15,989 nucleotides of DNA, from positions 1 through 15,989 of the forward strand of contig DASTVZ010000149.1 of assembly GCA_035758845.1 (NCBI GenBank), given 5' to 3'. Below, one piece after another: positions 6,053 through 13,190 of this stretch. This stretch comes from JALZOC01 sp035758845 (GTDB lineage: Bacteria > Acidobacteriota > Vicinamibacteria > Vicinamibacterales > 2-12-FULL-66-21). How positions within the stretch are numbered: the stretch's first letter is position 1; the number at the start of each line of letters is the position of its first letter. The position numbers and the translations under genes were made by a program. The notes beneath the pieces are model-generated. The model was not told the origin of the DNA, made no database searches, and was given only the letters and a program-made list of their open reading frames with translations.

Positions 6053-7073
6053 TCAGCACAGCATTTCGAAGTTCGTCCGCACTGACGGTTGCGGTCCCAC
6101 GCTTCATGACGACGATCCCGCCCGCGTAGTTGGCGAGCCGCGCCGCTTCGACGAAGCTGGATCCCGCCGCCAGTGCCAGCGTCATCGTGGCGATGACCGT
6201 GTCGCCCGCGCCGGTGACGTCGGCGATCTGATCCGAGCCGTAGATCGGAATGTGCACGGTGCGCCGATCGGGTTCGAACAATGCCATCCCGCGGCCCCCG
6301 CGCGTGATCAGCACAGCGTCGGATCGCGTTCGGCGAAGCAGCTCTCGACCAGCGCGCTCCAGGATGCGGGTATTGTCACCGATGCGGATCCCGAGCAACT
6401 GCTCGACCTCGGACTCGTTCGGCGTACACGTCGTCATACCGCGATACCGCAGCAAGGAATATCGGGAGTCGACCAGAACGGGGGACGTACCCTTTCCCCG
6501 ACGACGAAGAAACTTTGTCGCCTCGAGCGCTAATTGCGGCGACACGGCGCCGCCGCCGTAGTCGGACACGAGCAGCGCATCACAACGTGCGGCGGCCTTC
6601 AGCAAGGTTGCGCGGATGGCGCGACGATCGCCATCAGATGCCTCGACGCTTGCGGCGCGGTCGATGCGGACGACCTGCTGCTTCGCTGAATGGATGCCGC
6701 CGGCGAGAATTCGGGTCTTGGTTGGCGTGCGAAAGCCCTTCGGCCGAAGCACCGACCGGACGTCGACCTTACTGCGGAGCGTCTCGATCAGCCGCCTGCC
6801 TGTCTCGTCGGCGCCGGCGAATCCAATCGCCGTCGCAGTCCCCCCGAGCGCCGCGACATTGTTCGCAGCGTTACCCGCCCCACCCGGCACGATTTCCGTC
6901 GAGTCGTAGTTGAGGATGAGCACCGGCGCCTCGCGCGAGACACGAGCGATGTCGCCGTAAATGAACTCGTCGACGATCAAGTCGCCGAAAATGGCGACGC
7001 GGACTCTGGTAAACCGATCGATGAGCTCGAGCAGCCGCGACGAATCGACGGCCGAAGAATGGGAGGCTGGCAT
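6039..7073 (-). CDS. rfaE1: D-glycero-beta-D-manno-heptose-7-phosphate kinase
   Basis: A PfkB/ribokinase-family enzyme that phosphorylates heptose 7-phosphate at C1 to give the 1,7-bisphosphate. The 344 residues contain the substrate-side motif PGGAGNAANNVAALGG (63-78) and the ATP-side motif DVTGAGDT (285-292), with catalytic D291. GDLIVDEFIYGDIARVSREA (30-49) is typical of HldA and of the kinase half of HldE. The gene follows gmhB with a TGATG overlap (1 nt) and overlaps rfaE2 by 14 nt, so kinase and adenylyltransferase are separate but probably coupled. The C-terminus ends without a fused nucleotidyltransferase. The ribokinase family is broad, but the neighbours make the heptose role nearly certain. 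Confidence 0.93.
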   Translation of the reverse strand: MPASHSSAVDSSRLLELIDRFTRVRVAIFGDLIVDEFIYGDIARVSREAPVLILNYDSTEIVPGGAGNAANNVAALGGTATAIGFAGADETGRRLIETLRSKVDVRSVLRPKGFRTPTKTRILAGGIHSAKQQVVRIDRAASVEASDGDRRAIRATLLKAAARCDALLVSDYGGGAVSPQLALEATKFLRRRGKGTSPVLVDSRYSLLRYRGMTTCTPNESEVEQLLGIRIGDNTRILERAGRELLRRTRSDAVLITRGGRGMALFEPDRRTVHIPIYGSDQIADVTGAGDTVIATMTLALAAGSSFVEAARLANYAGGIVVMKRGTATVSADELRNAVLSDRG

Positions 7074-7639
7074 CAGGAGGCGCGAAGGATCCAGGACACG
7101 GCTTCCATGAGATTGTCGACGATTGCCGCCGGGGTCACGCTGTTGCGGGGCGCCATCTCCTCGGTTTTACCGTAGCCGGTGCGGACGAGAACGCCGCGCG
7201 AACCGACGCGCTGCCCGGCCTCGAGATCGTGCCATCGATCGCCGACCACGAAGGACCGATCGAGCGCGAGGTCGAGATCGTTCGCCGCCTGGCGCAGCAA
7301 TCCGGGCTGCGGTTTCCGGCAGTCACACGACTTTCGATACTGATCGATGACCGCCTCGGGATGATGGGGACAATAGTAGAACCCGTCCACGCGTGCCCCC
7401 CCGGCTGACAGCCTGGCGGTGATGTGCTGATGCGCCTCTCCGACAAACGCCTCCTTGAAAATCCCGCGTGCGATGCCCGCTTGATTGGTCACGATGACGA
7501 CGGTGAGATTCGCGCGGTTCAGCAAGCGGACCGCGTCGATGCTGTATGGGAAGAACACAAGGCGTTCGAGACGATCGAGGTAACCGGCTTCTTCGACCAG
7601 CGTGCCGTCGCGATCAAGAAAGACTGCGGGTCGCGACAT
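7073..7639 (-). CDS. gmhB: D-glycero-beta-D-manno-heptose-1,7-bisphosphate 7-phosphatase
   Basis: A HAD-superfamily phosphatase that removes the C7 phosphate between the kinase and adenylyltransferase steps. In the 188 residues, AVFLDRDGTLVEE carries the nucleophile D9 and the acid/base D11. VTNQAGIARG is motif II, CRKPQPG holds the motif III lysine, and VVGDRWHDLEAG (131-142) is motif IV. A zinc loop is visible as C90, H92, C105 and C107, typical of GmhB. The ATG at 7639 shares one base with the stop of a 43-codon ORF upstream (TAATG). No strong Shine-Dalgarno sequence precedes it, so it may depend on coupling. The order gmhB-rfaE1-rfaE2 places three consecutive ADP-heptose steps together. 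Confidence 0.94.
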   Translation of the reverse strand: MSRPAVFLDRDGTLVEEAGYLDRLERLVFFPYSIDAVRLLNRANLTVVIVTNQAGIARGIFKEAFVGEAHQHITARLSAGGARVDGFYYCPHHPEAVIDQYRKSCDCRKPQPGLLRQAANDLDLALDRSFVVGDRWHDLEAGQRVGSRGVLVRTGYGKTEEMAPRNSVTPAAIVDNLMEAVSWILRAS

Positions 7640-7770
7640 TATTCAGTCCGGGAGGCTTCGCCCCCGTCCGCCTTCGCCAAGGCTCCGGCGAGACCTCGCC
7701 AAAGCCCGGTCGCATGTCGGCCGGGCGACGGCGGGCGGACCCCCCACGCCTTGAAACCACCTTTAGTCAT
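7639..7770 (-). CDS. Small ORF (43 aa) filling the waaF-gmhB gap
   Basis: On the - strand the 43 codons start with ATG at 7770, sharing one base with the waaF stop (TGATG), and end with TAA at 7641-7639, sharing one base with the gmhB ATG (TAATG). The peptide begins MTKGGFKAWGVRPPSPGRHA and ends EALTR-like in composition as ADGGEASRTE. It has no hydrophobic segment and no family I know. Codons 11-35 lie within a palindromic repeat element, so the sequence was probably domesticated from or simply runs through that repeat. It may act as a leader that carries ribosomes from waaF to gmhB, as a real microprotein, or may be chance. The precise junctions favour translation; function is unknown. Confidence 0.42.
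   Translation of the reverse strand: MTKGGFKAWGVRPPSPGRHATGLWRGLAGALAKADGGEASRTE
7666..7740 (-). repeat. REP-like palindromic element inside the LPS operon (copy D)
   Basis: The outer arms GTCCGCC (7666-7672) and GGCGGAC (7734-7740) are inverted repeats. Read on the - strand, 7694-7666 forms a hairpin in which GTC-T-CGCC pairs with GGCGGAC around a GGA/GAA internal loop and a GCC/GGC tip. A second hairpin is GCCCGG (7704-7709) with CCGGGC (7721-7726). One arm can thus pair locally or over distance, as in the tRNA-tail elements. It shares the 12-mer GTCTCGCCGGAG with copy C at 3769-3780. Confidence 0.65.
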
Positions 7771-8795
7771 CACTGCTCGCGGGCGCGCGGGGCCACGCCC
7801 AGTCGGGCGGCGACGATCTCAAACACGTCGTCGGACGTGATCCGTTTCATACAGCGGTGATCGATCGGACAATCGCGCAACATGCAGGGACGGCAGAATA
7901 CCTCGCGAACAATGACATCGTGATTCCCAACCGGGGCGGTCACACGCTCGTCGGTCGGTCCGAAGATCGCCGTCACCGGAACGCCGACGGCGGCCGCGAG
8001 ATGCATGGCCCCGGAGTCGTTCGAGACAAATGCGGCACATCGCGCCAGAATTCCTGCAGCTTGCCGAAGGTCGGTACGACCGATCAGATTGACCACCCGG
8101 ACGGCGGACGGCAACGCTGATTCTATCTCACGGCCTGCCTCGCGATCGCCGTGAGCCCCGACGAGAATCGAGATCGCGCCGCGCTCCTGCGCCAGTCGCG
8201 CCACGACCGCGGCGACGCGCGAGGGTGGCCAGCGCTTCGCGTGGCCGTACGCCGCACCCGGCGCGAAGCCCACGAGCAGCGCCGGCGGACCGATTCCCAT
8301 CCGGGCCAACATCTCGGAGGCCCGCTGTGTCGTCTCCGGGCGCAGTGCCACGCGTGGCATCGAGTCGGTGACGCCAAAGCCGAGCGCCTCGACGAGAGTC
8401 GAATAGTACGTCGACTGGTGAATCCGCCCGCGAGGCCTTGGCACTCGACGGGTCAACAGGAAACCCCGACCATTGGCACTGAATCCCCACCGATCAGTGA
8501 TGCCTGCGCGCCGCAGCATCCAGGCGGTTCGGAACGAATTGGTCAGGAGAAGCCCGGCATCGAACTTTCCGTCGGCAAGAATCTTTGCTTCGCGCGAACG
8601 ATCCGGAATCGTGAGCACTTCAGTCGGCGCCGCCGACGTTTCTTCTTGAAAAAGCGGGGCCACCGAGGCACTCGCCGCAATGGTGATATGCGCCTCCGAC
8701 AGCCCCGCTCGTACAGCTGCCAGCGCCGGCAACGCCATCACGGCATCGCCAAGCCAGTTGGGTGCACGAATCACGAGACGCTGCGGCGCACTCAC
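7770..8795 (-). CDS. waaF: LPS heptosyltransferase II
   Basis: A GT9 enzyme that adds the second heptose to the first on the LPS inner core. The 341 residues begin with RLVIRAPNWLGDAVMALPAL, the classic WaaF N-terminus with D17 as the likely catalytic base. Downstream are GFAPGAAYGHAKRWP, SNDSGAMHLAAAVGVPVTAI followed by FGPTDERVTAP, and the C-terminal cysteine motif CMLRDCPIDHRCMKRI typical of WaaF. Its ATG overlaps the stop of the acyltransferase gene (ATGA). Its stop shares a base with the ATG of the 43-codon ORF. It is clearly distinct from the waaC further downstream, so the pair can build a di-heptose core. Confidence 0.94.
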   Translation of the reverse strand: MSAPQRLVIRAPNWLGDAVMALPALAAVRAGLSEAHITIAASASVAPLFQEETSAAPTEVLTIPDRSREAKILADGKFDAGLLLTNSFRTAWMLRRAGITDRWGFSANGRGFLLTRRVPRPRGRIHQSTYYSTLVEALGFGVTDSMPRVALRPETTQRASEMLARMGIGPPALLVGFAPGAAYGHAKRWPPSRVAAVVARLAQERGAISILVGAHGDREAGREIESALPSAVRVVNLIGRTDLRQAAGILARCAAFVSNDSGAMHLAAAVGVPVTAIFGPTDERVTAPVGNHDVIVREVFCRPCMLRDCPIDHRCMKRITSDDVFEIVAARLGVAPRAREQ

Positions 8796-9793
8796 TGCGT
8801 CCGCTCCTCCACATCATCAACCGGCTCACTGGACGCCGAGGGAAACATTCCTTTGACATGTTCGCTGGCAGGAACGTCCCGCCACCGGCGATGCATCCAC
8901 AGCCAGAGTCCCGGATAGCGGCGGACATACATCTCGAGCACGTCGGTGCAGCGCTGTGTGAATTCCGTGATGGCGTGCTCGTCTTCCGGGTCAGGCGGCT
9001 CGACCGCGTGCTCGTACACCATGCGGAAGCGACCGCCCGGGAGTGGGAGCGCAAATACCGGCACCACGGGGGCGCCGGTGCGGAGCGCCAACGCCGCGAG
9101 CGCCGAGGTCGTCGCTGCCGGACGATTGAAGAAGTCGACGTAGACGGCATCCGCCGGCTGCATGTGCTGATCGATCAGAAACGCTACAGCCTGGTTCGCT
9201 TCCAATGCGCGCAACACACGCCGGATTGCGCCGCGGCGGTAAAAAACCGAATTGCCGGTAGCGGTTCGAACCGATTCGAGCAGGTCGTGCAGCAGCGGAT
9301 TGTCCAACGGCCTGGCCAGCACCGCCATTGGTTTGAGCGTCAGCGCATGAACCAGGGCGTTGATTTCCCAGAATCCGAAATGTCCCGTGTAAAGCAGGAC
9401 GCCCCGGTTTTGCGCGTGCGCGTGAACGACGCGCTCTTCCCCTTCGAACTCGACCCGCGCCAGCATCTCGTCGGGGCGCATCGTGCTGAATTTCAACAGG
9501 ACGACGAGCAGGCGACCGAAATGCGAAAACATGTCGCGGCAGATCGCCTGACAATCCTGTTCGCTCCTGCCGGGAAATGCCGCGCGCAGATTTTCCATGG
9601 CCAGCCGGCGATGACCTCGATCGAACGTGTAGAACGCCCGTCCGAGAAGCGTACCCACGGCGAGGACGCCGCGCATCGGCAGCAAGCGGACGAACGAAAC
9701 CGCGCTGACGACGGCGAGGTACTCGAGCCGGTGCCGGAACGATGGCCGTGGACGAGCGGGTGTCAGCCCCGCGGGTGGTTGCTGGTCAGCCAA
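8792..9793 (-). CDS. lpxL: LpxL/HtrB-type lipid A (Kdo-dependent) acyltransferase
   Basis: A membrane-associated acyltransferase that adds a secondary acyl chain to the lipid A precursor. The 333 residues hold a hydrophobic N-terminal segment (about 24-40), MENLRAAFPGRS (66-77), and the H-X4-E catalytic motif in GHFGFWE (H138, E143). Later motifs are FYRRGAIRRVLRAL, AFLIDQHM, VDFFNRPAATTSALAALALR and VPVFALPLPGGRFRM. The start is uncertain: TTG at 9793 overlaps the lpxK stop by 8 nt and fits coupling, while the first in-frame ATG (residue 40) would cut the membrane anchor. Which acyl position it modifies (LpxL, LpxM or another) cannot be told from sequence, so the symbol is provisional. Confidence 0.85.
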   Translation of the reverse strand: MADQQPPAGLTPARPRPSFRHRLEYLAVVSAVSFVRLLPMRGVLAVGTLLGRAFYTFDRGHRRLAMENLRAAFPGRSEQDCQAICRDMFSHFGRLLVVLLKFSTMRPDEMLARVEFEGEERVVHAHAQNRGVLLYTGHFGFWEINALVHALTLKPMAVLARPLDNPLLHDLLESVRTATGNSVFYRRGAIRRVLRALEANQAVAFLIDQHMQPADAVYVDFFNRPAATTSALAALALRTGAPVVPVFALPLPGGRFRMVYEHAVEPPDPEDEHAITEFTQRCTDVLEMYVRRYPGLWLWMHRRWRDVPASEHVKGMFPSASSEPVDDVEERTQ

Positions 9794-10763
9794 CGATGTC
9801 GCGAGCCGCGCCGAGCGAGCCGGTCAGCCAGTGCCGGAACTCGGACTGCGGATCGGGCTCCATTGTAAGCGCCGCGCACTCGACTGGCATCGGAAAAGGC
9901 CGCCACGGCAGCATTCGGACGTAGTCCTTCTCGGTCGTCACAATCACCTGCGCGCCTGCCCTCCGCGCAGCGTCTGCGATCCTCGCGATATCCTTTCGCG
10001 AGTACGCATGGTGGTCGGCAAATGCGCGGGTGCCGGCAATCGCAGAGCCGGCGCGGCGCAAGTCCGCGAAGAATCGTTCAGGTGTGGCGATTCCGGCGAC
10101 CGCAAACGCCGGCCGACCATCGATGTCCGGGATGCGAACGGAGCGGCGGGTGCGGAAGAACGGAAGATCGACTCCGACGGCGCTGACATCGACCTCATCA
10201 TCCGCGGCGAGCACGGCATCGGCAGCAATCAATGTATCGAGTGGCTCGCGAAGACGTCCGCGTGGCAACGTCAGCGGCTTCGCGATGTCGTCGCGTCCGA
10301 CGAGCACGATGTCGACGTCGCGATCGAGCTGCACATGCTGGAACCCATCATCCAGCACGTGAACCGTCGCGCCCAACGCGTGTTCCGCCAGCGTGCCCGC
10401 TAGATAACGATCGGGAGACACCAGCACTGACGCGCCGGCAAGGGCGCGCGCAAGCATAAGCGGCTCGTCCCCAGCGCGCGCGAGATCGCTGCGAATTCCA
10501 TCGGGATCGCGAACGACAACGACACCATCGTCCGCCTGGGTTCGGCCATAGCCGCGACTGAGAATCGCGGGCCGTTCACCCATCGCCAACAGCTCGCGAG
10601 CGATGGAGGCGACCATCGGCGTTTTGCCGCGGCCGCCAGTGGCAAGATTCCCGACACTGATCACCGGACGGCGCAATCGGCGCCGCAGATCGGGGCGCCG
10701 TGCGTACCGTTCGCGGCGGCGGCGAACGGCCGCTGCGTACAAGTCACTTATCGTCAACGCCAC
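9786..10763 (-). CDS. lpxK: Tetraacyldisaccharide 4'-kinase
   Basis: A peripheral inner-membrane kinase that phosphorylates the 4' position of the tetraacyl disaccharide, giving lipid IVA. The 325 residues have the P-loop SVGNLATGGRGKTPM (36-50, K47 and T48), LSRGYGR, and VHVLDDGFQHVQLDRDVDIV, a strong LpxK signature. The start is GTG at 10763, only 2 nt after the waaA stop. The N-terminus is short and basic (AAAVRRRRERYARRPDLRRR) and lacks the clear membrane helix seen in the E. coli enzyme. The gene sits between the Kdo transferase and the late acyltransferase, matching the order of lipid A maturation. Confidence 0.94.
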   Translation of the reverse strand: MALTISDLYAAAVRRRRERYARRPDLRRRLRRPVISVGNLATGGRGKTPMVASIARELLAMGERPAILSRGYGRTQADDGVVVVRDPDGIRSDLARAGDEPLMLARALAGASVLVSPDRYLAGTLAEHALGATVHVLDDGFQHVQLDRDVDIVLVGRDDIAKPLTLPRGRLREPLDTLIAADAVLAADDEVDVSAVGVDLPFFRTRRSVRIPDIDGRPAFAVAGIATPERFFADLRRAGSAIAGTRAFADHHAYSRKDIARIADAARRAGAQVIVTTEKDYVRMLPWRPFPMPVECAALTMEPDPQSEFRHWLTGSLGAARDIVG

Positions 10764-10765
10764 AA

Positions 10766-12088
10766 TTAAACACGCCTGAAGGGGCGAACTACATTACTCG
10801 GATCCAGCACCTGCGCGATGGTCGCCAGTGTCTTGACCCGCGCCCCACGGTTCGCTTCGACCAGCGCACGGGCGGCGGCGCCAAGCCGTGCCCGCCGTAC
10901 GGGATCGCCGAGCAGCTCTAGTAGCGCCGCCTCCAATTCGCGATCCGAGTGCACCTGCACGGCGGCCGCATTGTCCAGGAACGTTCGCGAGATCTCAGCG
11001 AAATTCTGCATGTAAGGACCAAAGACGATTGGCTTGCCGAAGACCGCCGGCTCGAGGATATTGTGGCCTCCCATGTCCGCGAGACTGCCGCCGACGAAGA
11101 CGACGGTCGCGATCTGATAGAGCTGCGCCAGCTCGCCAATGGTGTCGAGGATGACGACGTCGTGGCGCGGATCGGCGTCGACGCGCAGTTCGGTCCGCCT
11201 CGCCACATTCCAGCCGGCGCGGCGCGCGAGCTTCTCCACGTCGTCGAAGCGTTCCGGCTTTCTGGGGGCGATGATGAGGAGCGCGTTGGTCATCGTCGCG
11301 CGGATCCGGTGGAACGCCTCGAGGACCGGTTCTTCTTCGGTGCGCACCGTGCTGGCCGCAATCAGGACGGGACGATCGGCGGCGACCCTGAAGTAACGAA
11401 GGACGCGATTCCGTCCGCGATCAACTGCGGCGCTCCCCGGAATTTCGAGCGAGTCGAACTTCAGCGACCCGGTCACGATCACACGATCGCGGTCAGCGCC
11501 GATGTCGATGACACGGCGCGCGGATTCGTCGCTCTGCATACAGAAACGATCGATATGCCGGAGGACGCGGCGGAAGAACGGGCGGGCGATGCGATAGCGC
11601 GGATACGAACGAGACGAAATGCGGCCATTGACGAGCATCGTTTTTACCCCCGCGCGATGGCACGCGCGGAGAAGGTTCGGCCAGATCTCGGTCTCCATCA
11701 TGATGAACAGCCGCGGGTTCACCAGTTTCACGGTGCGGTTGACGATGAAACCGAGGTCGAAGGGGAAATAGAAGACACCATCGACGTACTGAAGATTGTT
11801 GCGCGCGATCTGCTGCCCGGTCATCGTCGTTGTCGAGAGAAACAGACGCAGCTTTGGATAGCGCTCGCGGAGATCGGGCAAGAGAGCGCGCGCGGTCAGG
11901 ACTTCGCCGACCGAGACGGCGTGAATCCAGATCGATTCGTCGGAATCGAGATTGAACGAGATCGGAAGGTAGCCGAGACGCTGGGTGAGGCTGCCGATGT
12001 ACTTGCGGTGCCGTACCGCCTGATAAATCAGTGACGGCGACATCACGACAAAGAACAGGACGATGAGGACCGAGTAGATCACATACAT
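10766..12088 (-). CDS. waaA: 3-deoxy-D-manno-octulosonic acid (Kdo) transferase
   Basis: A membrane-anchored GT-B enzyme that transfers Kdo from CMP-Kdo to lipid IVA. From the ATG at 12088 it has 440 residues: an N-terminal anchor (VIYSVLIVLFFVVMSPSLIY), then WIHAVSVGEVLTAR with E62 at the catalytic position, STTTMTGQQIA, PRLFIMMETEIWPNLLRAC, LVNGRISSRS, and the C-terminal donor site GGSLADMGGHNILEPAVFGK followed by PIVFGPYMQNF. A TTG at 12100 would add four residues, but the ATG sits better against the membrane anchor and the candidate promoter. It is the first gene of the LPS operon. Whether it adds one, two or more Kdo residues cannot be seen. Confidence 0.94.
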   Translation of the reverse strand: MYVIYSVLIVLFFVVMSPSLIYQAVRHRKYIGSLTQRLGYLPISFNLDSDESIWIHAVSVGEVLTARALLPDLRERYPKLRLFLSTTTMTGQQIARNNLQYVDGVFYFPFDLGFIVNRTVKLVNPRLFIMMETEIWPNLLRACHRAGVKTMLVNGRISSRSYPRYRIARPFFRRVLRHIDRFCMQSDESARRVIDIGADRDRVIVTGSLKFDSLEIPGSAAVDRGRNRVLRYFRVAADRPVLIAASTVRTEEEPVLEAFHRIRATMTNALLIIAPRKPERFDDVEKLARRAGWNVARRTELRVDADPRHDVVILDTIGELAQLYQIATVVFVGGSLADMGGHNILEPAVFGKPIVFGPYMQNFAEISRTFLDNAAAVQVHSDRELEAALLELLGDPVRRARLGAAARALVEANRGARVKTLATIAQVLDPSNVVRPFRRV

Positions 12089-12103
12089 CTTGAGATGCAA
12101 ATC

Positions 12104-12132
12104 ACTCTAGACCGGCGTTGACCACCGTGCAA
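12104..12132 (-). promoter_or_regulatory. Candidate promoter of the LPS operon
   Basis: On the - strand, TTGCAC (12132-12127) and TAGAGT (12109-12104) are separated by 17 nt. The matches are only 3 of 6 and 4 of 6. Transcription would start near 12097, between the TTG and ATG start choices of waaA. It interleaves with the gapA promoter on the other strand. Confidence 0.35.
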
Positions 12133-12147
12133 GCCGTTCATTAAAAT
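12118..12147 (+). promoter_or_regulatory. Candidate sigma-70 promoter of gapA-pgk-tpiA
   Basis: TTGACC (12118-12123, 5 of 6) and TAAAAT (12142-12147, 5 of 6) are 18 nt apart, a good sigma-70 match. It lies 34 nt upstream of the gapA start, inside the short divergent region shared with the LPS operon. Confidence 0.55.
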
Positions 12148-12167
12148 CATTTATTTCACTGTAGCTC

Positions 12168-12172
12168 GGAGG
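12168..12172 (+). promoter_or_regulatory. Strong ribosome binding site of gapA
   Basis: GGAGG lies 8 nt before the gapA ATG. It is the clearest Shine-Dalgarno sequence in the window, in keeping with a highly expressed glycolytic gene. Confidence 0.85.
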
Positions 12173-12180
12173 AAACGTAG

Positions 12181-13188
12181 ATGGCCATCAAAGTCGGGAT
12201 CAACGGGTTCGGCCGTATCGGCCGCAACATCATGCGCGCCGCTATGGGCGACAGCGGTATCGATTTCGTCGCCGTGAACGATTTGACGAATGCCGCCACC
12301 CTGGCCCATCTGCTCAAGTACGATTCCATCCTCGGGAACTTGCACGGCGAGATTTCCGCGAGCGGCGACAAGATTAGCGTCAACAAGGATTCGTTCCAGG
12401 TCCTCTCGATCAAGGATCCGGCCGAACTGCCGTGGAAGTCGCTCGGTGTTGATGTGGTTTTTGAATCAACCGGGATCTTCACGAGCCGCGACGGCGCGGC
12501 AAAGCATCTTGCTGCGGGAGCGAAGAAGGTCGTGATCACGGCGCCGGCAAAAGGACCGGATCTCACGGTCGTCCTCGGGGTTAACGAAGACAAGTACGAC
12601 GCGGGAAAACACCACATCCTCTCCAATGCGTCGTGCACCACGAACTGCCTGGCGCCGGTCGCCAAGGTGCTGCACGAGACGTTCGGCATCAAGAAAGGGT
12701 GGATGACGACCGTCCACTCGTACACGAACGATCAGCAGCTGCTCGATCTTCCGCACAAGGATTTGCGCCGCGCCCGCGCGGCGGCGTTGTCGATCATTCC
12801 GACGACCACCGGTGCGGCGACCGCCGTCGGCGAGGTGCTGCCGGAACTCAAGGGACGGCTCGACGGCATCGCCATGCGCGTGCCGACGCCGAACGTGTCG
12901 GTCGTCGACCTCGCGGTGCTCGTCGACAAGAAAACGTCGAAGGAAGAAGTGAACGCCGCATTTAAGAGCGCCGCAGACGGCAAGTTGAAGGGCATTCTGC
13001 AGTACACGACCGAACCGCTCGTCTCGGTCGACTTCCGCGCCAACTCCAATTCGTCAATCCTCGACTCGGCCTACACCGCCGTCATGGATGGCGATTTCGT
13101 CAAGGTCCTGTCTTGGTACGACAACGAATGGGGCTACTCGAGCCGCTGCGTCGACCTGCTGCGTTACCTGGTGAAGAAGGGACTGTAG
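12181..13188 (+). CDS. gapA: Glyceraldehyde-3-phosphate dehydrogenase, type I
   Basis: A cytosolic homotetramer that oxidises glyceraldehyde 3-phosphate to 1,3-bisphosphoglycerate. The 335 residues have the Rossmann start IKVGINGFGRIGRNIMRA, and the active-site block SNASCTTNCLAPVAKVL with catalytic C152. H179 is in TTVHSYTNDQ, and LDLPHKDLRRARAAALSIIP and WYDNEWGYSSR follow. D34 in AVNDLTN and the LP of DLPHKD suggest NAD rather than NADP as cofactor. It begins at ATG 12181 behind a strong ribosome binding site and a good promoter. It heads an operon with pgk and tpiA, three linked steps of lower glycolysis and gluconeogenesis. Confidence 0.98.
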   Translation: MAIKVGINGFGRIGRNIMRAAMGDSGIDFVAVNDLTNAATLAHLLKYDSILGNLHGEISASGDKISVNKDSFQVLSIKDPAELPWKSLGVDVVFESTGIFTSRDGAAKHLAAGAKKVVITAPAKGPDLTVVLGVNEDKYDAGKHHILSNASCTTNCLAPVAKVLHETFGIKKGWMTTVHSYTNDQQLLDLPHKDLRRARAAALSIIPTTTGAATAVGEVLPELKGRLDGIAMRVPTPNVSVVDLAVLVDKKTSKEEVNAAFKSAADGKLKGILQYTTEPLVSVDFRANSNSSILDSAYTAVMDGDFVKVLSWYDNEWGYSSRCVDLLRYLVKKGL

Positions 13189-13190
13189 CG

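Noticed and set aside
13113..13190. Extended N-terminus of Pgk
   Set aside because: The extra 26 codons lie inside gapA in another frame and have no phosphoglycerate kinase similarity. TTG at 13191 fits the family start and has a ribosome binding site.
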